Positions 27,092-36,152 of a stretch of DNA of 53,920 nucleotides are shown piece by piece. The first letter of the stretch is position 1; each line of letters opens with the position of its first letter. The notes below the pieces were generated by a model that saw only the letters and a list, made by a program, of their open reading frames with translations, searched no databases and was not told where the DNA came from. The position numbers and the translations under genes are program-made. Location: contig QZKQ01000113.1 in assembly GCA_003599535.1 (NCBI GenBank), positions 1-53,920 of the forward strand. Direction: 5' to 3'. The stretch comes from Candidatus Zixiibacteriota bacterium. Lineage in GTDB: Bacteria > Electryoneota > B3-LCP.

Positions 27092-28672
27092 TCATTTCAC
27101 CAGCGCCAGCTTCAGCGTTTGGATATGTTCATTGGCTTCCAGTCGCGCGAAGTAGATCCCTGAGGGCAGCCCCGACCCATCGAACATCACCTCTTGCGAT
27201 CCGGCCTCCCGCCAGCCGTCCATCAAGGTTGCAACCTCCCTCCCGGCAGTATTGTAGACTTTCAGCAGGACGTGCCCCGCATCTCGCATCTCGAATCTCG
27301 CAACTGTTTGAGGGTTGAACGGATTGGGAGAACACGCCAGGCTGAGGGCGGCAGGAGCCAGTACGGGATTATTCGCTTCGCGGGCGGCAGCGAGTTCACC
27401 CTGAACGGGATAGTGATAGCCCATATCCACCACCCCCAAGTCGGGCAAGCCGTCGGTGCGGGTGGTGCCGGGCAGGAGCCAGGAGGCGGGATCGCCGCCG
27501 TCCACGCAGGGGGATTGCTGCGGCTGCCCGGCCTCCCATTGCGACAGATAGAAGTCTCCGCCGGGGCCGGCCGTGAACAAGGGATCGGCGGCGATATTGC
27601 CCAGACCAGGCCAGCCCCCCTGCACGGCGTTGTAGGTGATGTTCCAGGGCGCCGGTGATCCGCCGCCCCCCATGATCTGCGCTCCCTGAGGGGACTGGTT
27701 GCCCCAGATGACGTTGTTGAAGATCAGGGGCGAAGCGGTCTCGTAGTACATCCTCAGGATGTAGATCCCGCCGCCCCCCTCCCGGGCGCGATTGCCCACG
27801 ATGGTGTTGTTGTAAATACGGGGGAGATCATAGTTACTGTGCCAGTAGCGCAGGAAAACCCCCCCGCCGACTCCGTAGGTGCCATTGTTGATGATCAGGT
27901 TGTTATAAACCTCGCATGTCCAAGGGCCCCACAGTGTGATGCCGCCTCCGCCATCCCAGCCATAAAGATCCCTGTTGTTACTGATTATGTTATCATGAAT
28001 GATGCATCTCGTCCCACCACCGATGTATATACCTCCTGTCTCGATGCCGCCAATGTTATTTTCTATGCAATTATAGCGGATAGTCACCTGGCACCAGATT
28101 CCTGTTATAATAGCTCCTCCCGAATCAGCCCAATTGCGAACGATATGGCAATATTCCACCAACCCGTAGCTGCCCTCGTAAAAGCAGACCCCCCCCCCCG
28201 TGCCAAATGCTTGGGGAACATGCGCGTAATTATCGGTAATGGTGCAATGGCGTACGTTCATGCGTCCTTCGATGTATACCCCTCCGCCCCAAGCTTCGAA
28301 GTATAGACCTGCTGCGCGCACTCCTTCAATGCAACAGTATTCCAGTTTGGAGGTCGTGTCGGCATATTCGAAACGCAAGCCCCGCCATGCTTGGCCGGGA
28401 TGATGGCGGCGGAAATAGATAGAGTCCTGTTCCGTGCCTCCGGCTACTAAACGCCCCTGCACCCGGAATTTGTACATGCCAGTGAAGCGGACCTGCACCC
28501 CCGGTTCGATGGTCAGGGTGTCGCCCGGGGCGACGAGCACCTCCCCGCGCACAAGGTAGGGCGACCCGGCGAGGGACCAGAATCCGGAGACGTTGCCGGG
28601 GGGAATAATGGTGTCGGCGTGAGCTGAGGAGAAAGCCAGAGCTAGCAGTACAATTGAGAATACCAGTCTCAT
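27092..28672 (-). CDS. Secreted right-handed parallel beta-helix protein with type IX sorting domain
   Basis: 526 residues. The start MRLVFSIVLLALAFSSAHA is chosen because it begins a signal peptide and has GGAGG 5 bp upstream; the open frame extends further up without support. The body repeats Asn/Gly/Ile ladder segments (YNCIENNIGGIETGGIYIGG, NLIINNGTYGVGGGVFL, NNTIVGNRAREGGGGIYIL) typical of pectate-lyase/NosD-like beta-helices, after a right-handed leader LTIEPGVQVRF. The sorting domain runs from CSPNPFNPQTVARFE to TLKLALVK. Possibly a polysaccharide-binding or -cleaving surface protein; no catalytic residues can be assigned. Confidence 0.82.
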   Translation of the reverse strand: MRLVFSIVLLALAFSSAHADTIIPPGNVSGFWSLAGSPYLVRGEVLVAPGDTLTIEPGVQVRFTGMYKFRVQGRLVAGGTEQDSIYFRRHHPGQAWRGLRFEYADTTSKLEYCCIEGVRAAGLYFEAWGGGVYIEGRMNVRHCTITDNYAHVPQAFGTGGGVCFYEGSYGLVEYCHIVRNWADSGGAIITGIWCQVTIRYNCIENNIGGIETGGIYIGGGTRCIIHDNIISNNRDLYGWDGGGGITLWGPWTCEVYNNLIINNGTYGVGGGVFLRYWHSNYDLPRIYNNTIVGNRAREGGGGIYILRMYYETASPLIFNNVIWGNQSPQGAQIMGGGGSPAPWNITYNAVQGGWPGLGNIAADPLFTAGPGGDFYLSQWEAGQPQQSPCVDGGDPASWLLPGTTRTDGLPDLGVVDMGYHYPVQGELAAAREANNPVLAPAALSLACSPNPFNPQTVARFEMRDAGHVLLKVYNTAGREVATLMDGWREAGSQEVMFDGSGLPSGIYFARLEANEHIQTLKLALVK

Positions 28673-28687
28673 CACAACCTCCGAAAT

Positions 28688-28693
28688 ATTATA
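28688..28693 (-). promoter_or_regulatory. TATAAT box upstream of the beta-helix gene
   Basis: On the minus strand a perfect TATAAT lies about 15 bp upstream of the start codon, with GGAGG between them. No good -35 is found at 16-18 bp. The leader would be short, about 8-10 nt. Confidence 0.4.
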
Positions 28694-28905
28694 GGGACTC
28701 AGATGGTACGACAGTGATCTGGCAATGCACAGTAGTGAAAGGGTGGGCGTCAGTCGGCTAGGCTTTATATATCCAATGCCCCACCGCTTGCGGTGGGTCG
28801 CTTGCCCACCAAATGATAAATTATTTGTGATCCCTCCTCGTGCCAAACCCGCGAAGCGATAAGAGGGACCGTGTCCCCCCCCATAAAATATTTCCCCCTT
28901 GCCGC

Positions 28906-28934
28906 TTGACTTCCCCTGCTTTCCCTCGTATATT
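28906..28934 (+). promoter_or_regulatory. groESL promoter
   Basis: TTGACT, 17-bp spacer, TATATT, immediately followed by the CIRCE element. Confidence 0.9.
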
Positions 28935-28947
28935 TAAGGAAGAAACT

Positions 28948-28974
28948 TTAGCACTCATCATGGCAGAGTGCTAA
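28948..28974 (+). promoter_or_regulatory. CIRCE operator (HrcA binding site)
   Basis: TTAGCACTC, 9-bp spacer, GAGTGCTAA: an exact match to the inverted repeat bound by the heat-shock repressor HrcA. It lies 13 bp after the -10 box, so it covers the transcription start and the first transcribed bases. hrcA itself is not in the window. Confidence 0.97.
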
Positions 28975-29015
28975 CAACTTACCGGTTGCAATTCACTATT
29001 TAACAGGAGGTAGGC

Positions 29016-30981
<1,966 letters not shown>

Positions 30982-30986
30982 TTCCC

Positions 30987-31026
30987 AAAGTTCAAAAGTT
31001 AGAAAGTTCGAAAGTTGTAAAGTTAA
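30987..31026 (+). repeat. Octamer array after groEL
   Basis: Five consecutive 8-nt units AAAGTTNN (AAAGTTCA, AAAGTTAG, AAAGTTCG, AAAGTTGT, AAAGTTAA) between the groEL stop and its terminator. Confidence 0.88.
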
Positions 31027-31027
31027 G

Positions 31028-31056
31028 GGGGCGCGAGAAATCGCGCCCCTTGCTTT
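31028..31056 (+). terminator. groESL intrinsic terminator
   Basis: GGGGCGCGA and TCGCGCCCC around a GAAA tetraloop, then TTGCTTTT. Confidence 0.92.
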
Positions 31057-31076
31057 TACATGGGATAAGAAAACCC

Positions 31077-31105
31077 TTGATATGGGTATAAAGAAGTAGT
31101 ATATT
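31077..31105 (+). promoter_or_regulatory. Promoter of the nucleotidyltransferase pair
   Basis: TTGATA, 17-bp spacer, TATATT; leader of about 60 nt to the first start codon. Confidence 0.8.
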
Positions 31106-31174
31106 AGGTCTGGTCGGTTGCAGGTTATCCCCGCCGGGCGCAGAGCCAAAGTGGGAGTGCGAAGGAGTCACGCC

Positions 31175-31357
31175 ATGATTGCCAAAGTCGGCCGCAAATT
31201 CCGCCGCGGCGAATACAACGAGCAGAAGGATAACCTGGAATACTGGCTTTCCCGCCCCCCGGAAGAGAGGGTCGAGGCGGTGGAAATTTTGCGGAGGCGG
31301 ATGTATGGAAATACAGCCAGACTTCAGAGAGTGGGCCGAATTATTAAACGCTCATGA
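31175..31357 (+). CDS. Small protein paired with nucleotidyltransferase (antitoxin-like)
   Basis: 60 residues, basic. The start is fixed by GAAGGAG 7 bp upstream. EYWLSRPPEERVEAVEILRRRMYGNTARLQRVGRIIKR is the conserved core of a small protein commonly found right before a nucleotidyltransferase gene in bacteria, a pair usually considered toxin-antitoxin-like. The next gene starts inside this one (53-bp overlap), so their translation is coupled. I infer an antitoxin or accessory role; the biochemistry is not established from sequence. Confidence 0.72.
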   Translation: MIAKVGRKFRRGEYNEQKDNLEYWLSRPPEERVEAVEILRRRMYGNTARLQRVGRIIKRS

Positions 31358-31751
31358 GGTTGAATACCTGATCGTTGGTTCAATGGCACTGGCCCACCAC
31401 GGGGCGCCCCGGGCCACCGGCGTTATAGACTTCCTGGTCCGGCCGTCGGCAGAAAACGCCCCGCGAGTGCTTAAGGCACTTGATGAATTCGGCTTTGGCT
31501 CTCTTGGATTTACCGTCGAAGATCTGACCAATTTACACAACGTGATCCAACTGGGGTATCAGCCGGTTCGGATTGATATCATCACCTCGATCACCGGGGT
31601 ATCCTGGGAAGAAGCCTGGCAAGGCCGGGATCAGGGCAATTACGGCGGTGTGCCGGTTTACTACCTGGGTAAGCGGGAGTTCATCATGAACAAGCGCGCC
31701 TCCGGCCGGAAAAAGGACCTGGCCGATTTGGAAGAGCTGGGGGAAGAATAG
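31305..31751 (+). CDS. Nucleotidyltransferase-fold protein (MNT/AbiEii-like), one catalytic Asp replaced
   Basis: 148 residues. GSMALAHHGAPRATG near residue 25 is the G-S loop of the polymerase-beta-type nucleotidyltransferase fold, and the third acidic residue is in RIDIITSI near 91. The usual Asp-x-Asp after the loop (ATxDxD) reads ATGVIDFLV, so the first metal-binding Asp is a Val (codon GTT). GGAGG lies 7 bp before the ATG, inside the upstream gene. It may be an inactive or altered toxin/transferase. A 12-bp hairpin ends the unit. Confidence 0.75.
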   Translation: MEIQPDFREWAELLNAHEVEYLIVGSMALAHHGAPRATGVIDFLVRPSAENAPRVLKALDEFGFGSLGFTVEDLTNLHNVIQLGYQPVRIDIITSITGVSWEEAWQGRDQGNYGGVPVYYLGKREFIMNKRASGRKKDLADLEELGEE

Positions 31752-31777
31752 CCGCATCGCGAGGAAAAAGGAATGCA

Positions 31778-31818
31778 AAAGGGGCGCGAGTCCGTCAGCC
31801 GGCGGATCGCGCCCCTTT
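31778..31818. terminator. Bidirectional terminator between convergent genes
   Basis: AAAGGGGCGCGA and TCGCGCCCCTTT, a 12-bp stem with a 17-nt apical part that itself can pair (TCCG/CGGA). T-rich on both exits; serves the nucleotidyltransferase gene and the minus-strand gene that ends at 31839. Confidence 0.82.
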
Positions 31819-31838
31819 GCCGTCAGCAGTGTCGCGGC

Positions 31839-32651
31839 CTAATCCAGCACCCGCAGCCGGGTCGTGTCCGGCGTGACCGGGCTGCTGGTCAGGTACGTCA
31901 CCACGAAGTACGGGCGCTTGGTGTGGTCCGCGTACTCCTCCGAGCGGATGTGCGCCCAACCCCAGGGATAGACCGTTTTCAGCGCCAGCCCGTTGTTGGC
32001 GATGGTCCCCTGGTACCACCCCTGGACCAGGCCGGGACTGATCTCCCACACGCGATACCCCGGCGTCACCCAGGGGTAGGCAGCGGTCTGCGGGATCAAC
32101 ACCAGGCTTTCCGGAGTCTGCATGCAATCCGCGCCTTCCCCGTCGCCGGTGTTGTCCGTGCCCGTATCGTTCTGGTAATGGCCTCCCGGCAATGCCCATT
32201 CCAGGCTGTCGGCGCTCCAGTCATTGAAGGTGCAACCTTCGCTCTGGCCGGGATTCTGTCCGTCCAGAGTTCCGGCCACCCACGGCTTGAAGACGCGCAG
32301 CGCCCCCACCGTCTTGTTCCCGGACATGCCGTCGCCGTGGCTGATGAACACGTACAACCGGCACCCCAGGATCACCTTGTCCGGTCCCAGGAGCTGGGGC
32401 AGATCCAGCAGACGGAGGAGATAGGTGCACCCCTGGGGTGCTTTCCCCGCCAGGGCGCCGTCGTGCGCGCCGTAGTTCAATTCCCGGCCGGTCGAATCCG
32501 CATTCAGCCAGGCGTCCTCGAGATGCTGAAAGTTGATGACCAGGCTGTCCATCTGCCGGTCGCGGTCTTCCCGGATGTTCACGTCCTGCGCCGATGAAGC
32601 CATCGAAGCCACCGCCGCCAATGGCACTATGGTCCGGAGGTACCGTTTCAT
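31839..32651 (-). CDS. Secreted protein with DNRLRE-like beta-sandwich domain
   Basis: 270 residues with an N-terminal signal segment (TIVPLAAVASMASSA). The core pattern, WEISPGLVQGWYQGTIANNGLALK followed by HIRSEEYADHTKRPYFVVTY near the C-terminus, is that of DNRLRE domains, beta-sandwiches of cell-surface and extracellular proteins. The earlier part (TYLLRLLDLPQLLGPDKVILGCRLYVF) is also DNRLRE-like. Unlike its neighbours it has no type IX sorting tail; it ends TTRLRVLD. Function unknown. Confidence 0.7.
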   Translation of the reverse strand: MKRYLRTIVPLAAVASMASSAQDVNIREDRDRQMDSLVINFQHLEDAWLNADSTGRELNYGAHDGALAGKAPQGCTYLLRLLDLPQLLGPDKVILGCRLYVFISHGDGMSGNKTVGALRVFKPWVAGTLDGQNPGQSEGCTFNDWSADSLEWALPGGHYQNDTGTDNTGDGEGADCMQTPESLVLIPQTAAYPWVTPGYRVWEISPGLVQGWYQGTIANNGLALKTVYPWGWAHIRSEEYADHTKRPYFVVTYLTSSPVTPDTTRLRVLD

Positions 32652-32690
32652 AACCTGCCTCAGGGATAGTGTGACGGATAATCATGAAGC

Positions 32691-32718
32691 AATATATATT
32701 AATTCCCCGGTATTGCAA
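32691..32718 (-). promoter_or_regulatory. Promoter of the DNRLRE-like gene
   Basis: On the minus strand TTGCAA, 16-bp spacer, TATATT, about 40 bp upstream of the start codon. Confidence 0.65.
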
Positions 32719-32971
32719 TGCATAACTCTATCTCGTTATGGGGTGGGTCACGATATCGCCGAACCGTTGTACATTTTTCCCATACCAAAAATGTTTTGCG
32801 TTCCGCGGCAATTTCAATGGCAGAAGGGGCGAAGCCCCCGCTCGCCGGGGTTATCGCGTTTCTTAAAAGCAATGGCCGCGGTTCACCGGCCACCTGGATC
32901 AAGTAGGAAATATCTTTCCAGAACCGGTATAACAGCGTCACCGGCTCTGAAATCCGACATGGAAAAACGAA

Positions 32972-32998
32972 AAAGGCGCGATCCCTCGCGCCTTTTTT
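32972..32998. terminator. Terminator of acsB (functional on both strands)
   Basis: AAAGGCGCG and CGCGCCTTT with a 6-nt loop; T-runs on both strands. It lies 35-60 bp after the acsB stop on the minus strand. Confidence 0.88.
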
Positions 32999-33000
32999 CA

Positions 33001-33028
33001 GCTTACAGCTTACCGCTTATCGCTTACA
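33001..33028 (+). repeat. Heptamer array at the acsB 3' end
   Basis: Four 7-nt units GCTTAYM (GCTTACA, GCTTACC, GCTTATC, GCTTACA) between the acsB stop codon and its terminator. Confidence 0.85.
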
Positions 33029-33031
33029 GCT

Positions 33032-35221
33032 CTATATCATTTCCTCCATCTCCAGCGCCGGATGGCCCACCTGCGCCAGGTATTCCGCCAGGGCGCCCAG
33101 GTCGTCGGTGACGGTCTCATCGGCGATCTTGCCGGCCAGGTCGGGCATGCCTATCGCTTCGCAGCGTTCCTGCAGCTTGTCGCCCAGGCGGTTCTTCAGG
33201 TTGGTGGTCATCCACACCACCCGCTTCAGGCCGCCGTCGGCGCTGATGAACTTCTTCGACAGGATGTAGAGCGTCCCGATGCCGATGAACCCGGGCGTCT
33301 GCTGCCCGCCGCCGGTGACTTCCGCCAAGTTGGAGAAGGTCATGCCCGCCGGCGTCATCCCCTGGAATTCCCGGTCCACGATCATGATCCCCCCCGTGCC
33401 CGGCAGCACGCAGGCGATGGCTTCGAAGCAGCCGCAGGAGGTCATGGGGTCTTCGATCATGGAATAGGCGCTGAAATGTTCCAGGGTGCGGTTGGACTTG
33501 GCGTAGACGAAATCGTCCACCCCCTTCCACTTGCCCTTGACCGCATCCATCGTCTCCCCCTTCAGCACCGGCTGGTTGCCGCCTGTGGGGTTGATCTCGT
33601 AGGCCGCCTTGCCGTCCAGCCAGTTGTAGGCGCCGCAGAGCCCCAGGCGTTCCGGGGTGATGATGCAGACGTGGTTGGGGGCGTAGGACTGGCAAAGCTG
33701 GCAGGAATAGAAGATATCCACCGACTCGTCGGTCATTTCGCCCATGCGGCGGTCGCGATCGTCGTAGGCGGCGCGGGCCTGGGCGGCCATGTCTTCGACC
33801 TCGGGGTTGCGGGTGTAAATCCGCACCTGGACCTTGTCCACGATGCTGGGGAATTCATTCAGCAGCATCGACCGCAGCGCCACGCCCAGGTGCCGGAATT
33901 GGAAGCCCGCCGCTTTGGCCTGCTTGCTGATGCGCAACCAGATCACGTCCCGCTGCCCCAGGTGCATGACTCCCATGGGCATAGACAGAAAGGTGTGGAT
34001 GTAGCGCTCCAGGATGGATTCGAAGTCCTTCTGCATCTTGCGCCCGGCCACCTCCACGCGGATGGCCAGGGGCAGTTGCGCCCGGTCTCCGACCTCGCCG
34101 ATTTCCGGCCCGATGACCTCGATGCGGCCGTCCTCGACCTCCTCCAGCTTGCGCATGTTCAGGTATTCAAAGGCAGTGGTGTACTTGCCGCCGAATTCCA
34201 CCGCCAAGTCGTCCTTGCGGACGCGCTCGCCTTCAAAGGCGGTGCCGTAGCGCACGGGGATGTCAATCTTCTGGATTTTGATCTTCAGGCCGCGCACTTC
34301 GATGGCCCGCTGCGCCATCTCGTCGTGGACCACGTTGGACACCACGTGCTCGTAGGTGCAGACTCCGGTGGGCAGGATCTGGGGGATATCCGTGTCGGCG
34401 ATGACGGGGAAGCCGAAGTTGATGGCTCCGGCGGCGGTGGCATACTTCTCGTCGTCCACCTCGCCCAGGGCCAGGACAAAGGCGTTGACCCGCTGCTTGT
34501 TGTAGAGCAGGATGTCGCGGGCCTCCTTCAGGCCGCCCGGCTGCAGGCCGCCGAAGGTCATGGCCGCGCGCGCCGCGAAGCCCAACGCCCAGATGATGGC
34601 CGAGGTTTCCCGGCCGTAGGGCACCAGGTAGGAATCCCAGGTCATGTCCACGCCGGCTTGGGCCAACTGTTCGGCCATGCAGAACCCGTTGCTGTGCGAA
34701 GCCATAAACACCAGGATGCTGCGCTCCTGCAGGTCGCGGGCCAGCTTGACCGCCGCTTCGGTGGTGGGCAGGCCGCCCACGCAGGCGGCGAAGCCGGGCA
34801 TTCTACCGTCCACCAGCTTGATGCCCTGTTCTCGCAGGATGGCGTCGGACGTGGCTCCCAGCCAGATGCCATCGTAGGGATTCGGATCGCGGGCGTACTT
34901 CAGCCCCTCAGCGATCTCCTGGGCGAACAGGGCCGCCATGCCGCAGTCCAGGGCGTCGCCCAGGTAGGGCAGCCAGAGATTATCGGTGGGGACGGGTTTC
35001 AGCAGAGCTTTGGCCTGCTGTAGCGCCTCCTGCATGTCGCCGACTTTCCTCACCTTCAGCCCCAGCATGGCCAGGATGACGGGCAGGTGATAGGCGGTAT
35101 CGGGCAGCTTGACGGGGGCGTCCGGACCCAGGTCCTGCAGGGCGGCGGCCAACTGCTCTTCGGCCCGCGCCACGATCGTATGCGCCCCGCGGATGGCGGC
35201 GGCGGCGATGATTTTAGACAT
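33032..35221 (-). CDS. acsB: CO dehydrogenase/acetyl-CoA synthase, beta subunit (acetyl-CoA synthase)
   Basis: 729 residues, the length of bacterial AcsB. Cluster A ligands are intact: the cysteines of FYSCQLCQSYAPNHVC plus the following LGLC (near residues 503-528, spacings 3, 9 and 10) bind [4Fe-4S], and CGC in MTSCGCFEAI near residue 595 binds the distal Ni. It joins a methyl group from the corrinoid protein, CO and CoA into acetyl-CoA. The N-terminal CODH-contact domain is present. No acsC, acsD or acsE is in the window, though cooS, cooF and cooC lie 5-10 kb upstream in the same direction. The start codon is preceded by a heptamer array instead of a Shine-Dalgarno sequence. Confidence 0.97.
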   Translation of the reverse strand: MSKIIAAAAIRGAHTIVARAEEQLAAALQDLGPDAPVKLPDTAYHLPVILAMLGLKVRKVGDMQEALQQAKALLKPVPTDNLWLPYLGDALDCGMAALFAQEIAEGLKYARDPNPYDGIWLGATSDAILREQGIKLVDGRMPGFAACVGGLPTTEAAVKLARDLQERSILVFMASHSNGFCMAEQLAQAGVDMTWDSYLVPYGRETSAIIWALGFAARAAMTFGGLQPGGLKEARDILLYNKQRVNAFVLALGEVDDEKYATAAGAINFGFPVIADTDIPQILPTGVCTYEHVVSNVVHDEMAQRAIEVRGLKIKIQKIDIPVRYGTAFEGERVRKDDLAVEFGGKYTTAFEYLNMRKLEEVEDGRIEVIGPEIGEVGDRAQLPLAIRVEVAGRKMQKDFESILERYIHTFLSMPMGVMHLGQRDVIWLRISKQAKAAGFQFRHLGVALRSMLLNEFPSIVDKVQVRIYTRNPEVEDMAAQARAAYDDRDRRMGEMTDESVDIFYSCQLCQSYAPNHVCIITPERLGLCGAYNWLDGKAAYEINPTGGNQPVLKGETMDAVKGKWKGVDDFVYAKSNRTLEHFSAYSMIEDPMTSCGCFEAIACVLPGTGGIMIVDREFQGMTPAGMTFSNLAEVTGGGQQTPGFIGIGTLYILSKKFISADGGLKRVVWMTTNLKNRLGDKLQERCEAIGMPDLAGKIADETVTDDLGALAEYLAQVGHPALEMEEMI

Positions 35222-35249
35222 AGTCGTTAGTCGTTGGTCGTTAGTCGTT
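35222..35249 (+). repeat. Heptamer array directly upstream of acsB
   Basis: Four units AGTCGTT, AGTCGTT, GGTCGTT, AGTCGTT on the plus strand (AACGACT-type on the coding strand), touching the acsB ATG. Confidence 0.9.
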
Positions 35250-35261
35250 AGGAAGATTCAC

Positions 35262-35313
35262 CACAGAGACACTGAGAACACAGAGAAAGAATACAGAAGA
35301 CAGGAGACAGAAG
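35262..35313 (+). repeat. CACAGAGACAC-phrase and ACAGRAG heptamer array
   Basis: CCACAGAGACACTGAGAACA followed by ACAGAGAAAG and then ACAGAAG, ACAGGAG, ACAGAAG. The first phrase is related, on the other strand, to the copies at 36155, 37485 and 40443. Confidence 0.75.
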
Positions 35314-35327
35314 AACCCCAACCGTGT

Positions 35328-35362
35328 CATTCCGGAAGGGCTTTAGTCCGATCCGGAATCCA
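35328..35362. repeat. CATTCCGGA...TCCGGAATCC palindrome
   Basis: TTCCGGA and TCCGGAA arms around GGGCTTTAGTCCGA; resembles a dispersed 'TCATTCCGG...CCGGAATCCAG' hairpin known to me from many unrelated bacterial genomes. Confidence 0.5.
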
Positions 35363-35366
35363 GCCT

Positions 35367-35441
35367 GTAGGGCGGACTAAGCGGCGGAGCAATCAATCCA
35401 GCCTTTGCCTCTGCGCCTGACCCGCCGCGCAGTCCGCCGGG
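35367..35441 (+). repeat. Palindromic element, left copy
   Basis: A ~74-bp element starting GTAGGGCGGACTAAGCGGC and ending with CGCGCAGTCCGCCG; its ends are imperfect inverted repeats of each other (GGCGGACT). The first 25 bp are identical, in inverted orientation, to 36082-36106. The downstream part overlaps up to the hypothetical gene. Confidence 0.75.
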
Positions 35442-35445
35442 TGTT

Positions 35446-35844
35446 TTATCCACCGGCCAAATATTTCGCCGCCGCCAGAATAAACCCCGCCACCACCTCC
35501 GCCTCCCCCTCCGGCAGCGGTGTGAACAGCCAGTCAATGCGGTAATCCTCCCCGATTTCCGGGTAGGTGCGGCGGCCGAATTTGGCGGTGAACCCATCCG
35601 CCCAGGGAGCATCCGGCTTCACCATCAGCACCAGGGGCGCGCCTTCCGCTTCCCACAGCAGGTACCACGACCCCGCCCAGCCGATCTCCACGCCGTCACG
35701 CCGCAGCATGAAGCCGTTGGCAAAGGAATCAATGTCCTCGTCCACGTCGTAGCGTCCCTCCCGGCGGATGATTTCCTTGACCGCTTCCAGCGTGCGGCCG
35801 AGGGAGATGAGGGAGGCGGGGAGGGAGGGCATTGGGGGTTGCAT
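35446..35844 (-). CDS. Hypothetical protein
   Basis: 132 residues, family not recognised. No signal peptide or membrane segment. Aromatic-rich middle (VEIGWAGSWYLLWEAEGAPLVLMV), then RRTYPEIGEDYRIDWLFTPLP and a short hydrophobic C-terminus. The first ATG has no ribosome-binding site; an in-frame ATG 12 bp inside is as likely. It sits alone between two inverted copies of a palindromic element and between acsB and the oxidoreductase gene. Coding is supported by the GC-rich third positions and lack of a better frame, but it could be a non-functional remnant. Confidence 0.5.
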   Translation of the reverse strand: MQPPMPSLPASLISLGRTLEAVKEIIRREGRYDVDEDIDSFANGFMLRRDGVEIGWAGSWYLLWEAEGAPLVLMVKPDAPWADGFTAKFGRRTYPEIGEDYRIDWLFTPLPEGEAEVVAGFILAAAKYLAGG

Positions 35845-35902
35845 TCGATTTTAATTCTGTTCGACCCTTTCAGGATCGTGATGAGCTAAAGAGTCATTCT
35901 CT

Positions 35903-35949
35903 CCCCGGGCTTTCGCCCGGGGCTACTATTGTGTCACTCCTTCGGAGTG
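35903..35949. repeat. Two small hairpin elements in tandem
   Basis: CCCCGGGC/GCCCGGGG with a TTTC loop, then CACTCC/GGAGTG with a TTC loop, joined by TACTATTGTGT. A related CCCCGGGTT/AACCGGGGG hairpin followed by CTACT is at 40356-40380. Confidence 0.7.
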
Positions 35950-35956
35950 AAGCCTC

Positions 35957-35988
35957 CGCGTAATCCGTGAAATCCGCGTCATCCGCGG
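35957..35988 (+). repeat. ATCCGYG phrase array
   Basis: Repeats of about 9 nt: TAATCCGTGA, AATCCGCGT, CATCCGCGG. A weaker relative (AATCTGCGTCATCCTGCGTC) lies near 52564. Confidence 0.7.
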
Positions 35989-36033
35989 TTCAGACGATTT
36001 TCCAGCGGGCCTCGCCATGACACGTAAAGGAAA

Positions 36034-36106
36034 CACGGCGGACTGCGTGGCGGATCGAGCATGGAGGTGAAATTGGATGACTGCTCCGCCGCTTAGTCCG
36101 CCCTAC
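36034..36106 (-). repeat. Palindromic element, right copy (inverted)
   Basis: Inverted copy of the element at 35367-35441: TGCTCCGCCGCTTAGTCCGC at its right end and GGCGGACTGCGTGGCGGATC at its left. The outer 25 bp match the left copy perfectly. Confidence 0.75.
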
Positions 36107-36152
36107 CCGCTATTTGTTACTTAACCCTTAATACTTATCACTTTATATTTCC

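Larger units (their letters stand above)
28673..29015. other. 343-bp divergent intergenic region (beta-helix gene / groES)
   Basis: Contains the minus-strand TATAAT near 28690, a CCCACCG/CGGTGGG hairpin at about 28780-28797 that can alternatively pair GGTGGG with CCCACC at about 28792-28810, and the groES promoter with its CIRCE operator. No gene. Confidence 0.5.
32652..33031. other. 380-bp intergenic region
   Basis: Holds the minus-strand promoter at 32691-32718, a stretch of about 240 bp in which I recognise no gene or element, the terminator at 32972-32995 and the start of a heptamer array. No coding frame here looks real. Confidence 0.5.
35845..36152. other. 308-bp repeat-filled intergenic region
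   Basis: No gene. It holds a CCCCGGGC/GCCCGGGG hairpin (35903-35922), a CACTCC/GGAGTG hairpin (35935-35949), an ATCCGYG phrase array (35957-35988) and the right copy of the palindromic element (36034-36106). Confidence 0.7.

Noticed and set aside
28779-28810. Alternative hairpins CCCACCG/CGGTGGG and GGTGGG/CCCACC as a riboswitch
   Set aside because: They lie upstream of both divergent promoters in this gap, so they are probably not transcribed with either gene; more likely a small palindromic repeat.
32699-32941. Possible short genes in the gap between the DNRLRE-like gene and acsB
   Set aside because: Frames on both strands lack ribosome-binding sites and any coding character; the minus-strand one overlaps promoter DNA.
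33062-35023. 653-codon open frame antisense to acsB; similar ones opposite groEL, cooS, the Mo-hydroxylase and the sensor kinase
   Set aside because: Same reason: low-complexity Gly/His/Val/Asp content opposite well-identified enzymes, no ribosome-binding sites, no family resemblance.
35109-35420. Small plus-strand frame containing HRDTENTEKEY
   Set aside because: It is a translation of the dispersed CACAGAGACAC-type repeats running out of the antisense of acsB; such peptides recur as annotation artefacts.
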